NCBI GenBank assembly: GCA_036562565.1
Contig: DATCJY010000048.1
Location: forward strand, 47,394-111,393
From: DATCJY01 sp036562565
GTDB lineage: Bacteria; Bacteroidota; Bacteroidia; Flavobacteriales_D; Sanyastnellaceae
Direction: 5' to 3'
Length of the DNA: 64,000 nucleotides
Shown one piece after another: positions 49,823 through 59,371 of this stretch. The notes under the pieces were generated by a model. That model worked only from the letters and a program-made list of their open reading frames with translations. It did no database searches and was not told the DNA's origin. The position numbers were made by a program, and so were the translations under genes. Within the stretch, counting starts at the first letter, position 1. Each line of letters begins with the position of its first letter.

Positions 49823-52800
49823 ATGAATAAAATTTTTACGATTCTCTCGTTTCTTATAGTCTTCACAGCTGCTAAAAGTCAATCCACAAATTATTTCCAG
49901 CAAGAAGTCAACTATAAAATCAATGTGCGCTTGAATGATGTGGAGCATACGCTTCACGCTGATATGGAGTTTGAATATATCAACAATAGCCCACATAGAT
50001 TGGATTCGCTCATTATCCACTTATGGCCCAATGCATATAAGAATCATAAGACAGCTATGGCAAAACAAAAATTCGCTCAGCGCGATTATTCGTTGTTGCA
50101 CATGCCTGCCAGCAGTCTTGGCTATATCGACTCGCTTAGGTTCACTCAGAATGACGCTGAGTTGCAGATGTCCTATTTTGAGGGGTATGAAGATATCGCA
50201 GTAGTTCGATTGGCCACACCGATTGAGCCCGGGGGCCGCACCATCATTAAGACTCCTTTCTTTGTGAAGCTTCCGAGTGGGAGTATTTCTCGGTTAGGTC
50301 ATGTTGGTCAGAGCTATCAGATTACACAATGGTACCCGAAGCCGGCCGTGTTTGATATGAATGGCTGGCATCCGATGCCTTATCTCACCCAAGGCGAATT
50401 TTATTCTGAGTTCGGAAGCTTTGATGTGAAGATTACGTTGCCGGCTAACTATACCGTGGGCGCAACCGGTGATTTGCTGACCCAAAGTGAGATGGACAGG
50501 ATGAACGAACTCTCTAAGCTTCCTGCTGTGGGAGCTTCGATGGAATTCCCTGCATCCTCTCCAGAAATGAAAACGCTGCACTACAAGCAGGACAGAGTCC
50601 ATGATTTCGGTTGGTTTGCCGATAAAAGATGGATTGTGCGCAAAGGAGAGGTTGAACTGCCTCATAGCAAGCGCATCGTTACTACTTGGGCATTGTTTAC
50701 ACCTCATGAATTTAGTCTTTGGGAAAAAACAGGTATCCAATCAATCAATGACGCCATCTATTACTACTCAAAATGGGTTGGCGATTATCCTTACAATGCT
50801 TGTACAGCAGTAGACGGAACTATCAGTGCAGGTGGTGGAATGGAGTATCCTATGGTCACTGTGATTGGTGGCACCGGTTCACTTTCTTCATTGAAAACTG
50901 TGATTATACACGAGGTAGGACACAACTGGTTTTATGGGATTCTTGGCAGCAATGAGCGCGATAACCCATGGTTGGATGAAGGCGTCAACTCTTTCTTCGA
51001 AACAAGAACGTTATTGGCAACATCTGAAAAAGATGGCGGCCCAGAACTCAATGTTGGCGGTTTGAACGTGGGCAGCATGTTTGGGCTTAACCAATTTTCA
51101 TATCAATATCTGTCCGAAGAACTTTTGTTTTTGCTCAGCGCTCGTGGAAACAAGGACCAACCCATTCAGGCTCATAGCGCGGATTATACCAACTTGAACT
51201 ACGGAACCATCGTTTATAAAAAGTCTGCAATTGCCTTTAATTATCTCATGCATTATTTGGGAGAGGAAACTTTTGATAAATGCATGCAGGCTTATTACGA
51301 TGAGTGGAAATTCAAACACCCGTCCCCTAAAGATTTGAGAGCATCTTTTGAAAAAACTTCAAGTAAGGATTTGAGCTGGTTCTTTGATGAATTGGTAAAT
51401 ACCACAGCCAAGGTGGACCACCGTGCGGCTGGAGTAAAAAAAGTAGAAGGTGGTTATCAACTAAGAGTTGGCAACGCAGGTAAAGTGAGCGGACCGTTTT
51501 CAGTTGACGTTATTCGTGACGGTAAACAAGTGAGCCGTCAATGGTTTGATGGTATGGGACCACAGGAAGTTAAGAAAGTGGTGGTAAAAGCACAGAAAGG
51601 TGATGTACTTATTGTCAATAATATTGATGGAATTCCGGAGTACAACAAGCAAAACAATAGAATTCGTACATCAGGTGTGTTCCGCAAGATGGAACCAATC
51701 GAGCTCAAAATGCTCACTAGAATTGACGACCCAAAGACGACTCAGCTCTTCTGGACCCCATTGATAGGCTGGAACAATTACAACAAGTGGATGCTGGGTG
51801 TGCAATTGCACAACATGACCATTCCTCAAAGAGATTTCGAATGGAGCCTTGCACCAATGTATAGCCTCGCTACCAATAGTGTCAACGGTTTTGCAAAACT
51901 GGGTTTTGACAATGGCAAAATTGCATTTGGCATAAAAGGACAGCGATTTGCACTGGATGACATTTACTTTGAACCACTGCATTACACTGTAGCCAAACCA
52001 TATATCACTATTAATCTACTTCCTAATAGAGTCAAGAAGGATGTAAAAGCATATCTTGGATTTGAATATGTTTATGCATATCGAGAATACAAGCGTTGGG
52101 CTTATGGTATATGGGATAACAAAGATGATGTAACTTTTGTCAAAGACAATGACATTACCAATATTGGACGAGTGAAGTTCAATTGGAGCAAAAAGATGCT
52201 ACGTTCTGACCTAAGATGGAGTTCTTCTTTTGATGTGATAAATAAAGAAACAGAATTACGCTCTAGCACAGCCTTCGTGCATCAACACGCTGTTTCATAT
52301 GACTATATCTACCGAGGTAAAGGCAAAAAGGCAATTCGCACACGATTGTATTATGGCTCATCCAGTGACAATGTAATACTGACAGCATCCGGTCTAACTG
52401 GGCTGCACGATTATGCATATGATGGATTGTTCCTTGGCAGAACAGAAATAGATGGACTCTTGTCTAATCAATTTATGCGCAACCAAGGAGCTTTGGCGGT
52501 TCCGACTAATATGTTGGCAAGTAAACATCTTGCATCCTTGAATGTGGAGTTTGATCTGCCGGTTACATTTCCGATCGGTATATATGGTGGAGCTGCATAT
52601 GTTTCAGGACATCAATATGAATCAGTAATAGGTACAGAATTCAAACGTCCTTATGAAGAGTTCTTATGGAACGCAGGTGTAACAGTTCCTCTTATTCGCA
52701 ACATTTTTCAGATTTATGTGCCGGTGCTTTATTCAAATCAAATCAAAAATGAGTTCAAAGCACGCGATTTGAAATTTGGCGATACGATCATGTTCGAGCT

Positions 52801-52852
52801 AAATCTTAATCTTGCAAATCCATTTGAAATTTTGAAAAATCTAGAACTGTGA
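49823..52852 (+). CDS. M1 family metallopeptidase (secreted or membrane-associated)
   Basis: A 1009-residue protein with signal peptide (MNKIFTILSFLIVFTAAKSQ). The N-terminal beta domain precedes the catalytic core with substrate-binding GGGMEYPM, zinc motif HEVGH at 363-367 and the third ligand Glu386 in WLDEGVNSFFE, 18 residues after the second His: a complete active site. The second half (about 560-1009) is predicted as beta-rich and includes a barrel-like region towards the end, much longer than standard aminopeptidase N. It may be exported to the outer membrane. A TTG at 49802 is disfavoured because the signal peptide begins at the ATG. The stop overlaps lpxH by four bases. Confidence 0.88.
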   Translation: MNKIFTILSFLIVFTAAKSQSTNYFQQEVNYKINVRLNDVEHTLHADMEFEYINNSPHRLDSLIIHLWPNAYKNHKTAMAKQKFAQRDYSLLHMPASSLGYIDSLRFTQNDAELQMSYFEGYEDIAVVRLATPIEPGGRTIIKTPFFVKLPSGSISRLGHVGQSYQITQWYPKPAVFDMNGWHPMPYLTQGEFYSEFGSFDVKITLPANYTVGATGDLLTQSEMDRMNELSKLPAVGASMEFPASSPEMKTLHYKQDRVHDFGWFADKRWIVRKGEVELPHSKRIVTTWALFTPHEFSLWEKTGIQSINDAIYYYSKWVGDYPYNACTAVDGTISAGGGMEYPMVTVIGGTGSLSSLKTVIIHEVGHNWFYGILGSNERDNPWLDEGVNSFFETRTLLATSEKDGGPELNVGGLNVGSMFGLNQFSYQYLSEELLFLLSARGNKDQPIQAHSADYTNLNYGTIVYKKSAIAFNYLMHYLGEETFDKCMQAYYDEWKFKHPSPKDLRASFEKTSSKDLSWFFDELVNTTAKVDHRAAGVKKVEGGYQLRVGNAGKVSGPFSVDVIRDGKQVSRQWFDGMGPQEVKKVVVKAQKGDVLIVNNIDGIPEYNKQNNRIRTSGVFRKMEPIELKMLTRIDDPKTTQLFWTPLIGWNNYNKWMLGVQLHNMTIPQRDFEWSLAPMYSLATNSVNGFAKLGFDNGKIAFGIKGQRFALDDIYFEPLHYTVAKPYITINLLPNRVKKDVKAYLGFEYVYAYREYKRWAYGIWDNKDDVTFVKDNDITNIGRVKFNWSKKMLRSDLRWSSSFDVINKETELRSSTAFVHQHAVSYDYIYRGKGKKAIRTRLYYGSSSDNVILTASGLTGLHDYAYDGLFLGRTEIDGLLSNQFMRNQGALAVPTNMLASKHLASLNVEFDLPVTFPIGIYGGAAYVSGHQYESVIGTEFKRPYEEFLWNAGVTVPLIRNIFQIYVPVLYSNQIKNEFKARDLKFGDTIMFELNLNLANPFEILKNLEL

Positions 52853-53610
52853 GGTTAGACAACGGCAAGAAAATATACTTCGCATCCGACTTTCACCTTG
52901 GTGCACCCAACCATGATGTGAGCTTGCAGCGCGAGAAAAAAATAGTGCGTTGGTTGGATAGCATCAAGGCTGATGCTCAAGAGATTTTTTTGGTGGGGGA
53001 CCTCTTTGATTTTTGGTTTGAATACAAACAGGCCGTACCTCGCGGATTTACTAGGTTGCTAGGCAAACTCTCAGAACTAACCGATAGCGGCATACCCGTT
53101 CATGTTTTTACCGGCAACCATGACATGTGGATTTTCGATTATTTGCCCAAGGAATGTGGAGTAGCGGTTCATCGTGCCCCAATTGAGCGCACATGGAATG
53201 ATAAATTATTTCTAATCGGTCATGGGGATGGACTTGGTCCTGGAGATCATGGTTATAAATTCATCAAGAAAGTATTTGCGAGCAAGGTATGTCAATGGTT
53301 GTTCGCGCGTCTTCATCCGAACTTCGGTATTTGGCTGGCTAATCGAATGAGCAGTTACAGCCGCAGTACAACAGGGGATAAGGACAGCGTATTTCTTGGT
53401 GAAGAGAATGAATGGTTGGTGATTTATTCCAAAGAAAAACTACAGGAGAAACACATCGATTATTTCATATTCGGCCACAGACATTTCGCAATGACTATTC
53501 AGCTCAATGAGCGAGCCACTTATATCAATTTAGGGGAATGGATCAATGGAAGTCATTATGCCGTTTTCGATGGCAGCACGTGTGAATTGAAGAAATATGA
53601 TGAAGCATAA
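52849..53610 (+). CDS. lpxH: UDP-2,3-diacylglucosamine diphosphatase
   Basis: Cleaves UDP-2,3-diacylglucosamine to lipid X in lipid A synthesis. The 253-residue calcineurin-like phosphoesterase has the metal-binding blocks ASDFHLG, GDLFDFWFEY, GNHDMW, GHGDGLGPGDHGYK and FGHRHFA in order. Start GTG at 52849 overlaps the M1 peptidase stop (GTGA). The overlap implies translational coupling to an unrelated enzyme; a terminator follows. Confidence 0.92.
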   Translation: MRLDNGKKIYFASDFHLGAPNHDVSLQREKKIVRWLDSIKADAQEIFLVGDLFDFWFEYKQAVPRGFTRLLGKLSELTDSGIPVHVFTGNHDMWIFDYLPKECGVAVHRAPIERTWNDKLFLIGHGDGLGPGDHGYKFIKKVFASKVCQWLFARLHPNFGIWLANRMSSYSRSTTGDKDSVFLGEENEWLVIYSKEKLQEKHIDYFIFGHRHFAMTIQLNERATYINLGEWINGSHYAVFDGSTCELKKYDEA

Positions 53611-53615
53611 AATCA

Positions 53616-53648
53616 AAAAGAGAAGCCTTGAGCTTCTCTTTTTTTTTA
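53616..53648 (+). terminator. Terminator after lpxH
   Basis: AAGAGAAGC (53618-53626) pairs with GCTTCTCTT (53632-53640), 5-base loop, followed by a run of eight T. It also lies at the end of the convergent OmpA gene. Confidence 0.8.
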
Positions 53649-54782
53649 TTGAATCAATTCATATTTCCGCTCCAGTATCTGGAATTCGACTCTGCGATTT
53701 TGTGCTCTTCCTGTCTCGGTGGAATTATCACTGGCCGGACGCGAACTACCGAAATATGCTATCGTTAGTCGGTCTTGCGCTATTCCTTTATCAGCAAGAT
53801 ATTTGATTACGCGTTGAGCTCTGCGTTTTGATAAATCTATGTTATAACCGTCAGGTCCCACAATGTCCGTATGACCGGAGATTTCCATGTACATTGCTCT
53901 GTTTTTCTTGAGCAGCTTATATACTTCTTCAAGTTGTTTCTGGGCTTCTGGAGTCAATTGGTCTTTGTCAAAGTCAAACAGGATATCATCAAGTTTGATT
54001 TTTTTGTATTCGCTAAGTTGCAAAGGAGGATCTACTACCATTGATGCCAATATTTCGTTCTCACAACTGCATTCCTCTTTGCTTTTAATTGGTTTTACGG
54101 ATACTTGATCCACATATACATAAGCCCAATTTGTATTGGCATTTTTACCAAGGTCTTCAGTTCTGCGAATAATCTTCAGCTCCTTGTCAATCTTGAAATT
54201 GCCGATAGTGATGTACTCTTCGCCCCCTTTGGCCACATACACATCGCTGAGCAGGTTCCAGTTTTCAGTATCATCGAGCATATTGAGCGATGGATTGCTC
54301 ATGGCCATGGTTTGTCCACTGATGACGCCTTTGCGCGCATGCTTGATTTTGTCTTTGGACAATACAAGACCTAAGCCATCTACTACATAACTACATTTTT
54401 CAGCTGCAGAGTAATAAAGTTCCACACATACCATTTCTCCGGCAGCCAGGGGGCGAGTGAGTTTGGTCTGGATGTATTCACGATACGTTGTTCCGTTGCT
54501 GCTGCTAAAGAGAACCAAACCGGCATAGGCTTGTCCGTCTTTGGCCTCTTGTGAGCCAAACATATTTTCCGGTACACCTGCTTTAGCGCTGCATGCATTG
54601 AAGTAATCTGGAGTGCCTTCACTGCCTTGCCACCAGCCTTTGATGGTTTGCATTTCATTGAGCGTGAAATTGCCGGGACACAAGTTCATCTCTTCGAAGC
54701 TTCCATTCGGAACGAGGTTTTGTGCTGAGGTGGACATGTGAATACACCACCATCCTATGAATATGATTACAATTTTTTTCAC
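53646..54782 (-). CDS. OmpA family protein with N-terminal jelly-roll-like domain (copy A)
   Basis: 378 residues starting at GTG 54782 with a signal peptide (ending TSAQ). Residues 25-240 form a beta-rich domain beginning NLVPNGSFEE and containing AYAGLVLFSS and FYVDQVSV-like segments, similar to sugar-binding jelly rolls. The C-terminal OmpA domain has ISGHTDIVGPDGYNIDLSKRRAQRVIKYL, with the Asp and Arg that hold diaminopimelate of peptidoglycan. Anchors the outer membrane to the cell wall. A paralogue lies just upstream. Between them is a terminator, so they are separate transcripts. Confidence 0.87.
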   Translation of the reverse strand: MKKIVIIFIGWWCIHMSTSAQNLVPNGSFEEMNLCPGNFTLNEMQTIKGWWQGSEGTPDYFNACSAKAGVPENMFGSQEAKDGQAYAGLVLFSSSNGTTYREYIQTKLTRPLAAGEMVCVELYYSAAEKCSYVVDGLGLVLSKDKIKHARKGVISGQTMAMSNPSLNMLDDTENWNLLSDVYVAKGGEEYITIGNFKIDKELKIIRRTEDLGKNANTNWAYVYVDQVSVKPIKSKEECSCENEILASMVVDPPLQLSEYKKIKLDDILFDFDKDQLTPEAQKQLEEVYKLLKKNRAMYMEISGHTDIVGPDGYNIDLSKRRAQRVIKYLADKGIAQDRLTIAYFGSSRPASDNSTETGRAQNRRVEFQILERKYELIQ

Positions 54783-54820
54783 TTCCCCAATAACTGAATA
54801 AAGTGCATTTTATTGGCAAC

Positions 54821-54852
54821 AACAAAGGCTGCCTTATCAAGCAGCCTTTGTT
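54821..54852 (-). terminator. Terminator between the two OmpA paralogues
   Basis: Perfect 12-bp stem (54821-54832 with 54841-54852), 8-base loop. On the minus strand it lies 30 bases past the stop of the second OmpA gene (54882). Confidence 0.8.
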
Positions 54853-54881
54853 AAATATCGTTCCAAAAATGTTTCCAGAAA

Positions 54882-56090
54882 TTATTTCACTTTGAATTCC
54901 ACTCTGCGGTTTTGAGCTTTACCCATCGGAGTGGTTTTGTCCGTTGCCGGAGCCGAGTTGTCTTTGCTCACCACAGTGATACGTGATGCAGCTACACCTC
55001 TTTCCACAAGGGCTTGTTTTACAGCCTCGCCACGCTTGCCGGCCATGTCGTTGTATTGGCGGTTAATCTTCGCTTCATTTACTTCGTCAGTTTCGCTGTG
55101 AGCAATGAGTTCAAGGTTGATGTCTTTGTTGGCTTTCATCAAATCCGCTACTTCATCCAACTCGTTATCGAACATGCTTGGTATTTCGGCAGAAAGGAAT
55201 GCGAACCAAACAGTGGCTGACTCTATGATTTGAGCCGGCTTCGCATCAATTGGCTTGGCTGAAGAGCGGCTGTAAATCAAATCAGGCTCAAGTGTTTGTG
55301 TACGGCCACAGGTGCATTGGCTGTTAGCTTCTACCTCTATGATTTCGATACCATCGATGTAGTAGTAGGCATCGTTTTGAGCAATACCGGTAGAACCTGG
55401 GGCTTTCTTGGGCTTTTCAACTTTGAGTTTATCGTCTTGACCAAATGCACCGATGATGAAGTACTCTTCATTACCGGTAGCCAGATAAGTACCACAGATG
55501 GTTTCCCACGCATCGGTTGTGTTGATTACCTTATTGGTCTTTTCCAATATCTGTGGCTGATAGGTCAATGCGAAGTCATTCGGGTTTTGAATCTTTCTGT
55601 CGCTGATGAAAACACCGAAATTGTTTACTGCAAACTTGGAATTATCCGCCAATGAAATATTGAACTTCACACAGTAAAGTTTATCCTTGGTGAGTTTCTT
55701 AGGAAACTTAGCTTGAAGGTATGTTCTGGTCTTCTTGGGATCTTTAGTATAAGCTCTTACACCTGCATATGAATTACCTTCATAAGGCATTTGATTGCCA
55801 TAATCATTGGTAGGGGCGGAAGTCTTCGTACTCTTGGATTCAACGTGGTATAAATCTGCGCTGGTCTTGTTGGGAGTTCCCCATTCCGGGCAGAACTGAG
55901 TCAACATTCCAAAACCTTTCAATGTCTTGATGCCGCCATCTCCAACCTCAAAGCCGGGATTGGATACGAGGTTGACATTGCCTGCTTCAGATTTGGCGTC
56001 CTTGTCTTTGGATGTGGTTTTTTTGGTTTGAGCTGCCATGGTGGTGGATACAGCTACTGCCAATCCAAGAATGAAATAACGGATTCTCAT
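54882..56090 (-). CDS. OmpA family protein with N-terminal jelly-roll-like domain (copy B)
   Basis: 402 residues, signal peptide 1-20 (ending MAAQ), then a Lys/Asp-rich stretch and a jelly-roll-like domain (NLVSNPGFEVGDGG...) paralogous to the neighbouring gene: same order of NxxSNPGFE, NSYAGVRAY, EEYFIIGAF and YYYIDGIEI. The C-terminal domain keeps HSETDEVNEAKINRQYNDMAGKRGEAV, but the peptidoglycan-binding pattern NxxLSxxRA is altered to NDMAGKRG, so binding may be weak. hemE ends 2 bases before its start on the same strand, so the two are probably in one transcript. Confidence 0.83.
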   Translation of the reverse strand: MRIRYFILGLAVAVSTTMAAQTKKTTSKDKDAKSEAGNVNLVSNPGFEVGDGGIKTLKGFGMLTQFCPEWGTPNKTSADLYHVESKSTKTSAPTNDYGNQMPYEGNSYAGVRAYTKDPKKTRTYLQAKFPKKLTKDKLYCVKFNISLADNSKFAVNNFGVFISDRKIQNPNDFALTYQPQILEKTNKVINTTDAWETICGTYLATGNEEYFIIGAFGQDDKLKVEKPKKAPGSTGIAQNDAYYYIDGIEIIEVEANSQCTCGRTQTLEPDLIYSRSSAKPIDAKPAQIIESATVWFAFLSAEIPSMFDNELDEVADLMKANKDINLELIAHSETDEVNEAKINRQYNDMAGKRGEAVKQALVERGVAASRITVVSKDNSAPATDKTTPMGKAQNRRVEFKVK

Positions 56091-56092
56091 AA

Positions 56093-57121
56093 TTAGTGCT
56101 GATATTCTTTAACTGTTTGTATGAAGTGTTTAAGCTTGTATGCTTCAACGTCCGGATAAACTCCGTGGCCTAAGTTAGCAATGTATCGTTGGTTGCCAAA
56201 AGCTTGAAGCATTTTATGCGTCTCTTGGGTGATGAATTCGGTTGAGCCATATAGCACTGCGGGGTCAAGATTGCCCTGAAGTGTTTTGTTCGGCCCTACA
56301 GCTTTTCTTCCAAAATCAGGAGCGGTGTGCCAATCCAGACCGATGGTTGCGCAAGGCAATTGCCCCATTTCTTCCAATGAGAAGAAGGCACCTTTGGCAA
56401 ACACCGTTACGGGAACCGTTTGGATGCTCTCACATATTTGTTTGATGTATGGCAATGCGAAGGTGTTATACGTTTCCTTATTGAGGATGCCAGCCCAGCT
56501 GTCAAAGAGCTGAAGCATGTTGCACCCTTCTGCTACTTGTCTTTTTAAATAGACAATTGTGGCATTGGTAATAGCTTGTAGCAAGCGGTGTGCCAAGTTT
56601 GGATTTTTGACTAGCATCGCTCTAGACTTGGAGAAGGTTTTGCTGCCTTTGCCCTCAACCATGTAGCAATAGATGGTCCATGGTGCACCGGCGAATCCAA
56701 TGAGCGGCACACGGTCTGCAAGCCCACTCTTGATGTTGCGGATAGCATCAAAAACATACTGTAAATTCTCCTCAATGTAGGAGGTAGAAAGGCGCTTGAA
56801 ATCGTCATCTGTTGCAATGGTGTTTTCAAACGTTGGACCTACTCCTTCATCCATACGGTAGGGTAGCCCCATGGCTTCCGGAATCACAAGGATATCGGAA
56901 AACAAAATGGCGGCATCTACTTCAAGGATGTCAACAGGTTGAATGGTCACTTCAGCTGCAGCATCAGGATTTTTCAATAGATTCAAAAAGCTGCCGGCCT
57001 TGGCACGTGTAGCACGATATTCTGGCAAAACGCGACCTGCTTGTCGCATTACCCACACGGGCGTGCGCTCGGTTTTCTCACCGCGGGCCGCACGCAATAT
57101 CAAATCATTCTTTAACGACAT
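56093..57121 (-). CDS. hemE: Uroporphyrinogen decarboxylase
   Basis: Removes four carboxyl groups from uroporphyrinogen III in heme synthesis. The 342 residues from ATG 57121 (an upstream TTG at 57133 is disfavoured) begin LKNDLILRAARGEKTERTPVWVMRQAGRVLPEYR, with the conserved catalytic Arg region, followed by AAILFSDILVIPEAMGL, GFAGAPWTIYCYMVEG and NLGHGVYP near the C-terminus. All are signature segments. A -7 box lies 9 bases upstream. Confidence 0.96.
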   Translation of the reverse strand: MSLKNDLILRAARGEKTERTPVWVMRQAGRVLPEYRATRAKAGSFLNLLKNPDAAAEVTIQPVDILEVDAAILFSDILVIPEAMGLPYRMDEGVGPTFENTIATDDDFKRLSTSYIEENLQYVFDAIRNIKSGLADRVPLIGFAGAPWTIYCYMVEGKGSKTFSKSRAMLVKNPNLAHRLLQAITNATIVYLKRQVAEGCNMLQLFDSWAGILNKETYNTFALPYIKQICESIQTVPVTVFAKGAFFSLEEMGQLPCATIGLDWHTAPDFGRKAVGPNKTLQGNLDPAVLYGSTEFITQETHKMLQAFGNQRYIANLGHGVYPDVEAYKLKHFIQTVKEYQH

Positions 57122-57130
57122 AATAGGCGA

Positions 57131-57138
57131 CAAATTTA
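57131..57138 (-). promoter_or_regulatory. -7 promoter element of hemE
   Basis: TAAATTTG on the minus strand (57138-57131), an exact consensus, ending 9 bases before the ATG at 57121. The -33 box is not recognisable. The leader would be only a few bases. Confidence 0.4.
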
Positions 57139-57188
57139 ACCGCTCAATGGTGGTTTATTTACTTTAGCCCGAATTATATGACTCAAAA

Positions 57189-57995
57189 ATGACGGTCAAG
57201 CATTTGTTTGTTTATCCTGTAAAATCAATGGCCGGCATTCATTGTGATGTCGTTGAGTCAGGACCTTATGGGCTGAAAAACGACCGGCAATTTATGCTCG
57301 TCAATGAGCGAGGATCGTTTCTTACTCAACGTGAATTACCTATGTTGTCACGTTTTATTCCCAAGCTCTCGGGTTCGAAATTGACGATTTCCTATCAAGA
57401 TGATAACCGTTTACACACGTTGACCATTCCTCTTGATGCAGATGACATAGAAACTATTATGCCGGTCTCGGTTTGGCGAAAATCATTTAATGCTGTGCAT
57501 TTGAAAGCGTATGATGACTTCTTCAGTGATTTGCTGCATACTAAATGTCATCTCATTAAATATCACGAAAAATCTTCTCTTCAGTTATCCCTCGAAGGTA
57601 AGCCAGAGGAAATACCATCGCGTTCGTTCGTAGACTCAAAACCGCTGCTGGTGATAGGTACTGCATCACTAAATGATTTGAATTCAAGATTGCCTGCGGA
57701 TATGAACGTAGGATGGGACAGGTTCAGACCCAATATTGTTGTTGAAACCTCCCTACCTTATGAGGAAGATGCTTGGGAAACCATTACCATTGGAAACATT
57801 CAAGCAAAAAGGGTGAAATCTTGTGCGCGTTGTGTCATGGTTAATGTGAATCAACAAACCGCAAAAAAGGAAGTGGAACCCCTCAAAACACTCTCATCAT
57901 ATCGAAAAGAGGGCAATAAGGTCTTATTCGGAACCTATTTTGCACCAACAAAGCACAACGGCTTCATTCAACTGGGAAATAAGGTGATGATTTGA
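57189..57995 (+). CDS. MOSC domain-containing protein (YcbX/mARC-like)
   Basis: A 268-residue protein with the N-terminal beta-barrel (starts VKHLFVYPVKSMAGIHCDVVE) and MOSC domain with RPNIVVETSLPYEEDAWE and KSCARCVMVNVNQQTAKK. Such proteins bind molybdenum cofactor or deliver sulfur; YcbX-type enzymes reduce N-hydroxylated compounds. The conserved Cys is in KSCARC. It is divergent from hemE and shares its control region. Confidence 0.88.
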   Translation: MTVKHLFVYPVKSMAGIHCDVVESGPYGLKNDRQFMLVNERGSFLTQRELPMLSRFIPKLSGSKLTISYQDDNRLHTLTIPLDADDIETIMPVSVWRKSFNAVHLKAYDDFFSDLLHTKCHLIKYHEKSSLQLSLEGKPEEIPSRSFVDSKPLLVIGTASLNDLNSRLPADMNVGWDRFRPNIVVETSLPYEEDAWETITIGNIQAKRVKSCARCVMVNVNQQTAKKEVEPLKTLSSYRKEGNKVLFGTYFAPTKHNGFIQLGNKVMI

Positions 57996-58089
57996 TAATG
58001 GTGAGGGGGCAGAGTTTTAATCGTCTTATACCTTTGTGATACAAATGCATTTGTGTTGTATACTTGCCGCTAATACTGAATAACTAACT

Positions 58090-59010
58090 ATGCGTTTTCC
58101 TTTCACGCACCAAATTTTTTTCTTATTCCTTTTCCTTCCTTGTTTGGCTTTTAGTCAAGAAAGAATAATACGCAAGTCTTCATCCGGAGTGGAAGAAACT
58201 TGGGAGCTCGTTTTTGGTGACGAGTTCAATGGCAAGTCTTTGGATACTCGCAAATGGAATATTATAGAAGGAGTTCCTCGTGATCCCTATCAGGAACATG
58301 CTCGAGTGTGGTACACCGGTGAAAATATTTCAGTGAGCAATGGCTTGCTCAAATTGTACATCAAGAACGATACGGTGATTGACAAACCATTCGAAATATG
58401 GATAACAGACAGAATGGTTCCATTAAAAGCCACTTCCTATTTCACAAGTGCGGAGATCCATTCCAAAGAGAAATTTCACTTCGGGATGTATGAGATTCGT
58501 TGCCGATTGCCAAAGAGTAAAGGTTTGAACTCTGCTTTTTGGATGTATGGTGAAAAGGACGGTGTGAACAATGAAATAGATGTATTTGAATATTGGGACG
58601 TTAGAGGTCCATTGAAACTTGCTTACAGGGCTAAACGCTTGTGCAGATGGCACAATATGTCCGTACATTACAATGGCGGCATGAGCATAGAAGGATACTT
58701 GGGTGATGATATATCAGAGGGCTTTCACACATTCACCTGTGTGTGGGATGAATGCAAAATAGAGTGGTGGGTGGATGGTGATTTGAAGCACACCGTTTAT
58801 CGTTATGAAGGAATGCGGGGCGTGGGCAAGAGCTGTGATGAGTTTGTTGCTAAACGCAGAAAGCCGGCCAAAGAATTTGTATTCCCTCGTGATCCTATGA
58901 ATATCATTGCTAATGTGGCAGTAAAGAAGGATCCCGGAGGTCCGGATAAACTCAATTTATTTCCACTTGCAATGGAAATTGACTATATTCGATACTACAA
59001 AAAATTATAA
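58090..59010 (+). CDS. Secreted glycoside hydrolase family 16 protein
   Basis: 306 residues with signal peptide (ending FSQ). The GH16 jelly roll starts WELVFGDEFNGKSLDTRKWN and has the catalytic segment NNEIDVFEYW with nucleophile Glu162, Asp164 and acid/base Glu167. It cleaves beta-glucan-type or galactan-type polysaccharide; the substrate cannot be set from the visible residues. No sorting domain is present, so it is periplasmic or exported by another route. It is a single gene, with the possible structured RNA downstream. Confidence 0.9.
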   Translation: MRFPFTHQIFFLFLFLPCLAFSQERIIRKSSSGVEETWELVFGDEFNGKSLDTRKWNIIEGVPRDPYQEHARVWYTGENISVSNGLLKLYIKNDTVIDKPFEIWITDRMVPLKATSYFTSAEIHSKEKFHFGMYEIRCRLPKSKGLNSAFWMYGEKDGVNNEIDVFEYWDVRGPLKLAYRAKRLCRWHNMSVHYNGGMSIEGYLGDDISEGFHTFTCVWDECKIEWWVDGDLKHTVYRYEGMRGVGKSCDEFVAKRRKPAKEFVFPRDPMNIIANVAVKKDPGGPDKLNLFPLAMEIDYIRYYKKL

Positions 59011-59207
59011 TGGACTGAAAAACAAAATCGCATAAATAGCACTTAAGCTGCAACTTTTATACAAGGGCATTCGTCCTTTCGTCTCCACCCTTACACAGCA
59101 ATAGATTCGCTATAATAAATGTTTGAATACTTATAACCTGTTGCAATGGTTTGAAAAGAAATTTGTCTTCAATCAACGATAAGGCAAAGCTTTTCAAATA
59201 AGCTGCT

Positions 59208-59312
59208 AAGGCGATAAAGTAAAGTGGGGCGATTCCAATTATTAGTTTTAACCAATTGGTCTAATGCATCAAGCTACAACTGTGCGGCTCCACTTTATTT
59301 TATTGCCTTTTT
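59208..59312 (+). ncRNA. Possible structured RNA in a 361-base gap
   Basis: The gap 59011-59371 has no gene. Arms 59208-59230 and 59287-59309 can pair over 23 bases (20 Watson-Crick, three G-U), enclosing a 56-base interior, and a T-run (59308-59312) follows on the plus strand. Within the interior TTAG/CTAA and ACCA/TGGT form a smaller stem. I do not recognise a known RNA family. It could be an sRNA with its own terminator, or an elaborate 3' end of the GH16 mRNA. Confidence 0.35.
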
Positions 59313-59371
59313 GCTTTGCGCAACATGCATCAGTTGGGTCTTGAAATATCCTGAAGAAATCCTACGCAGGT

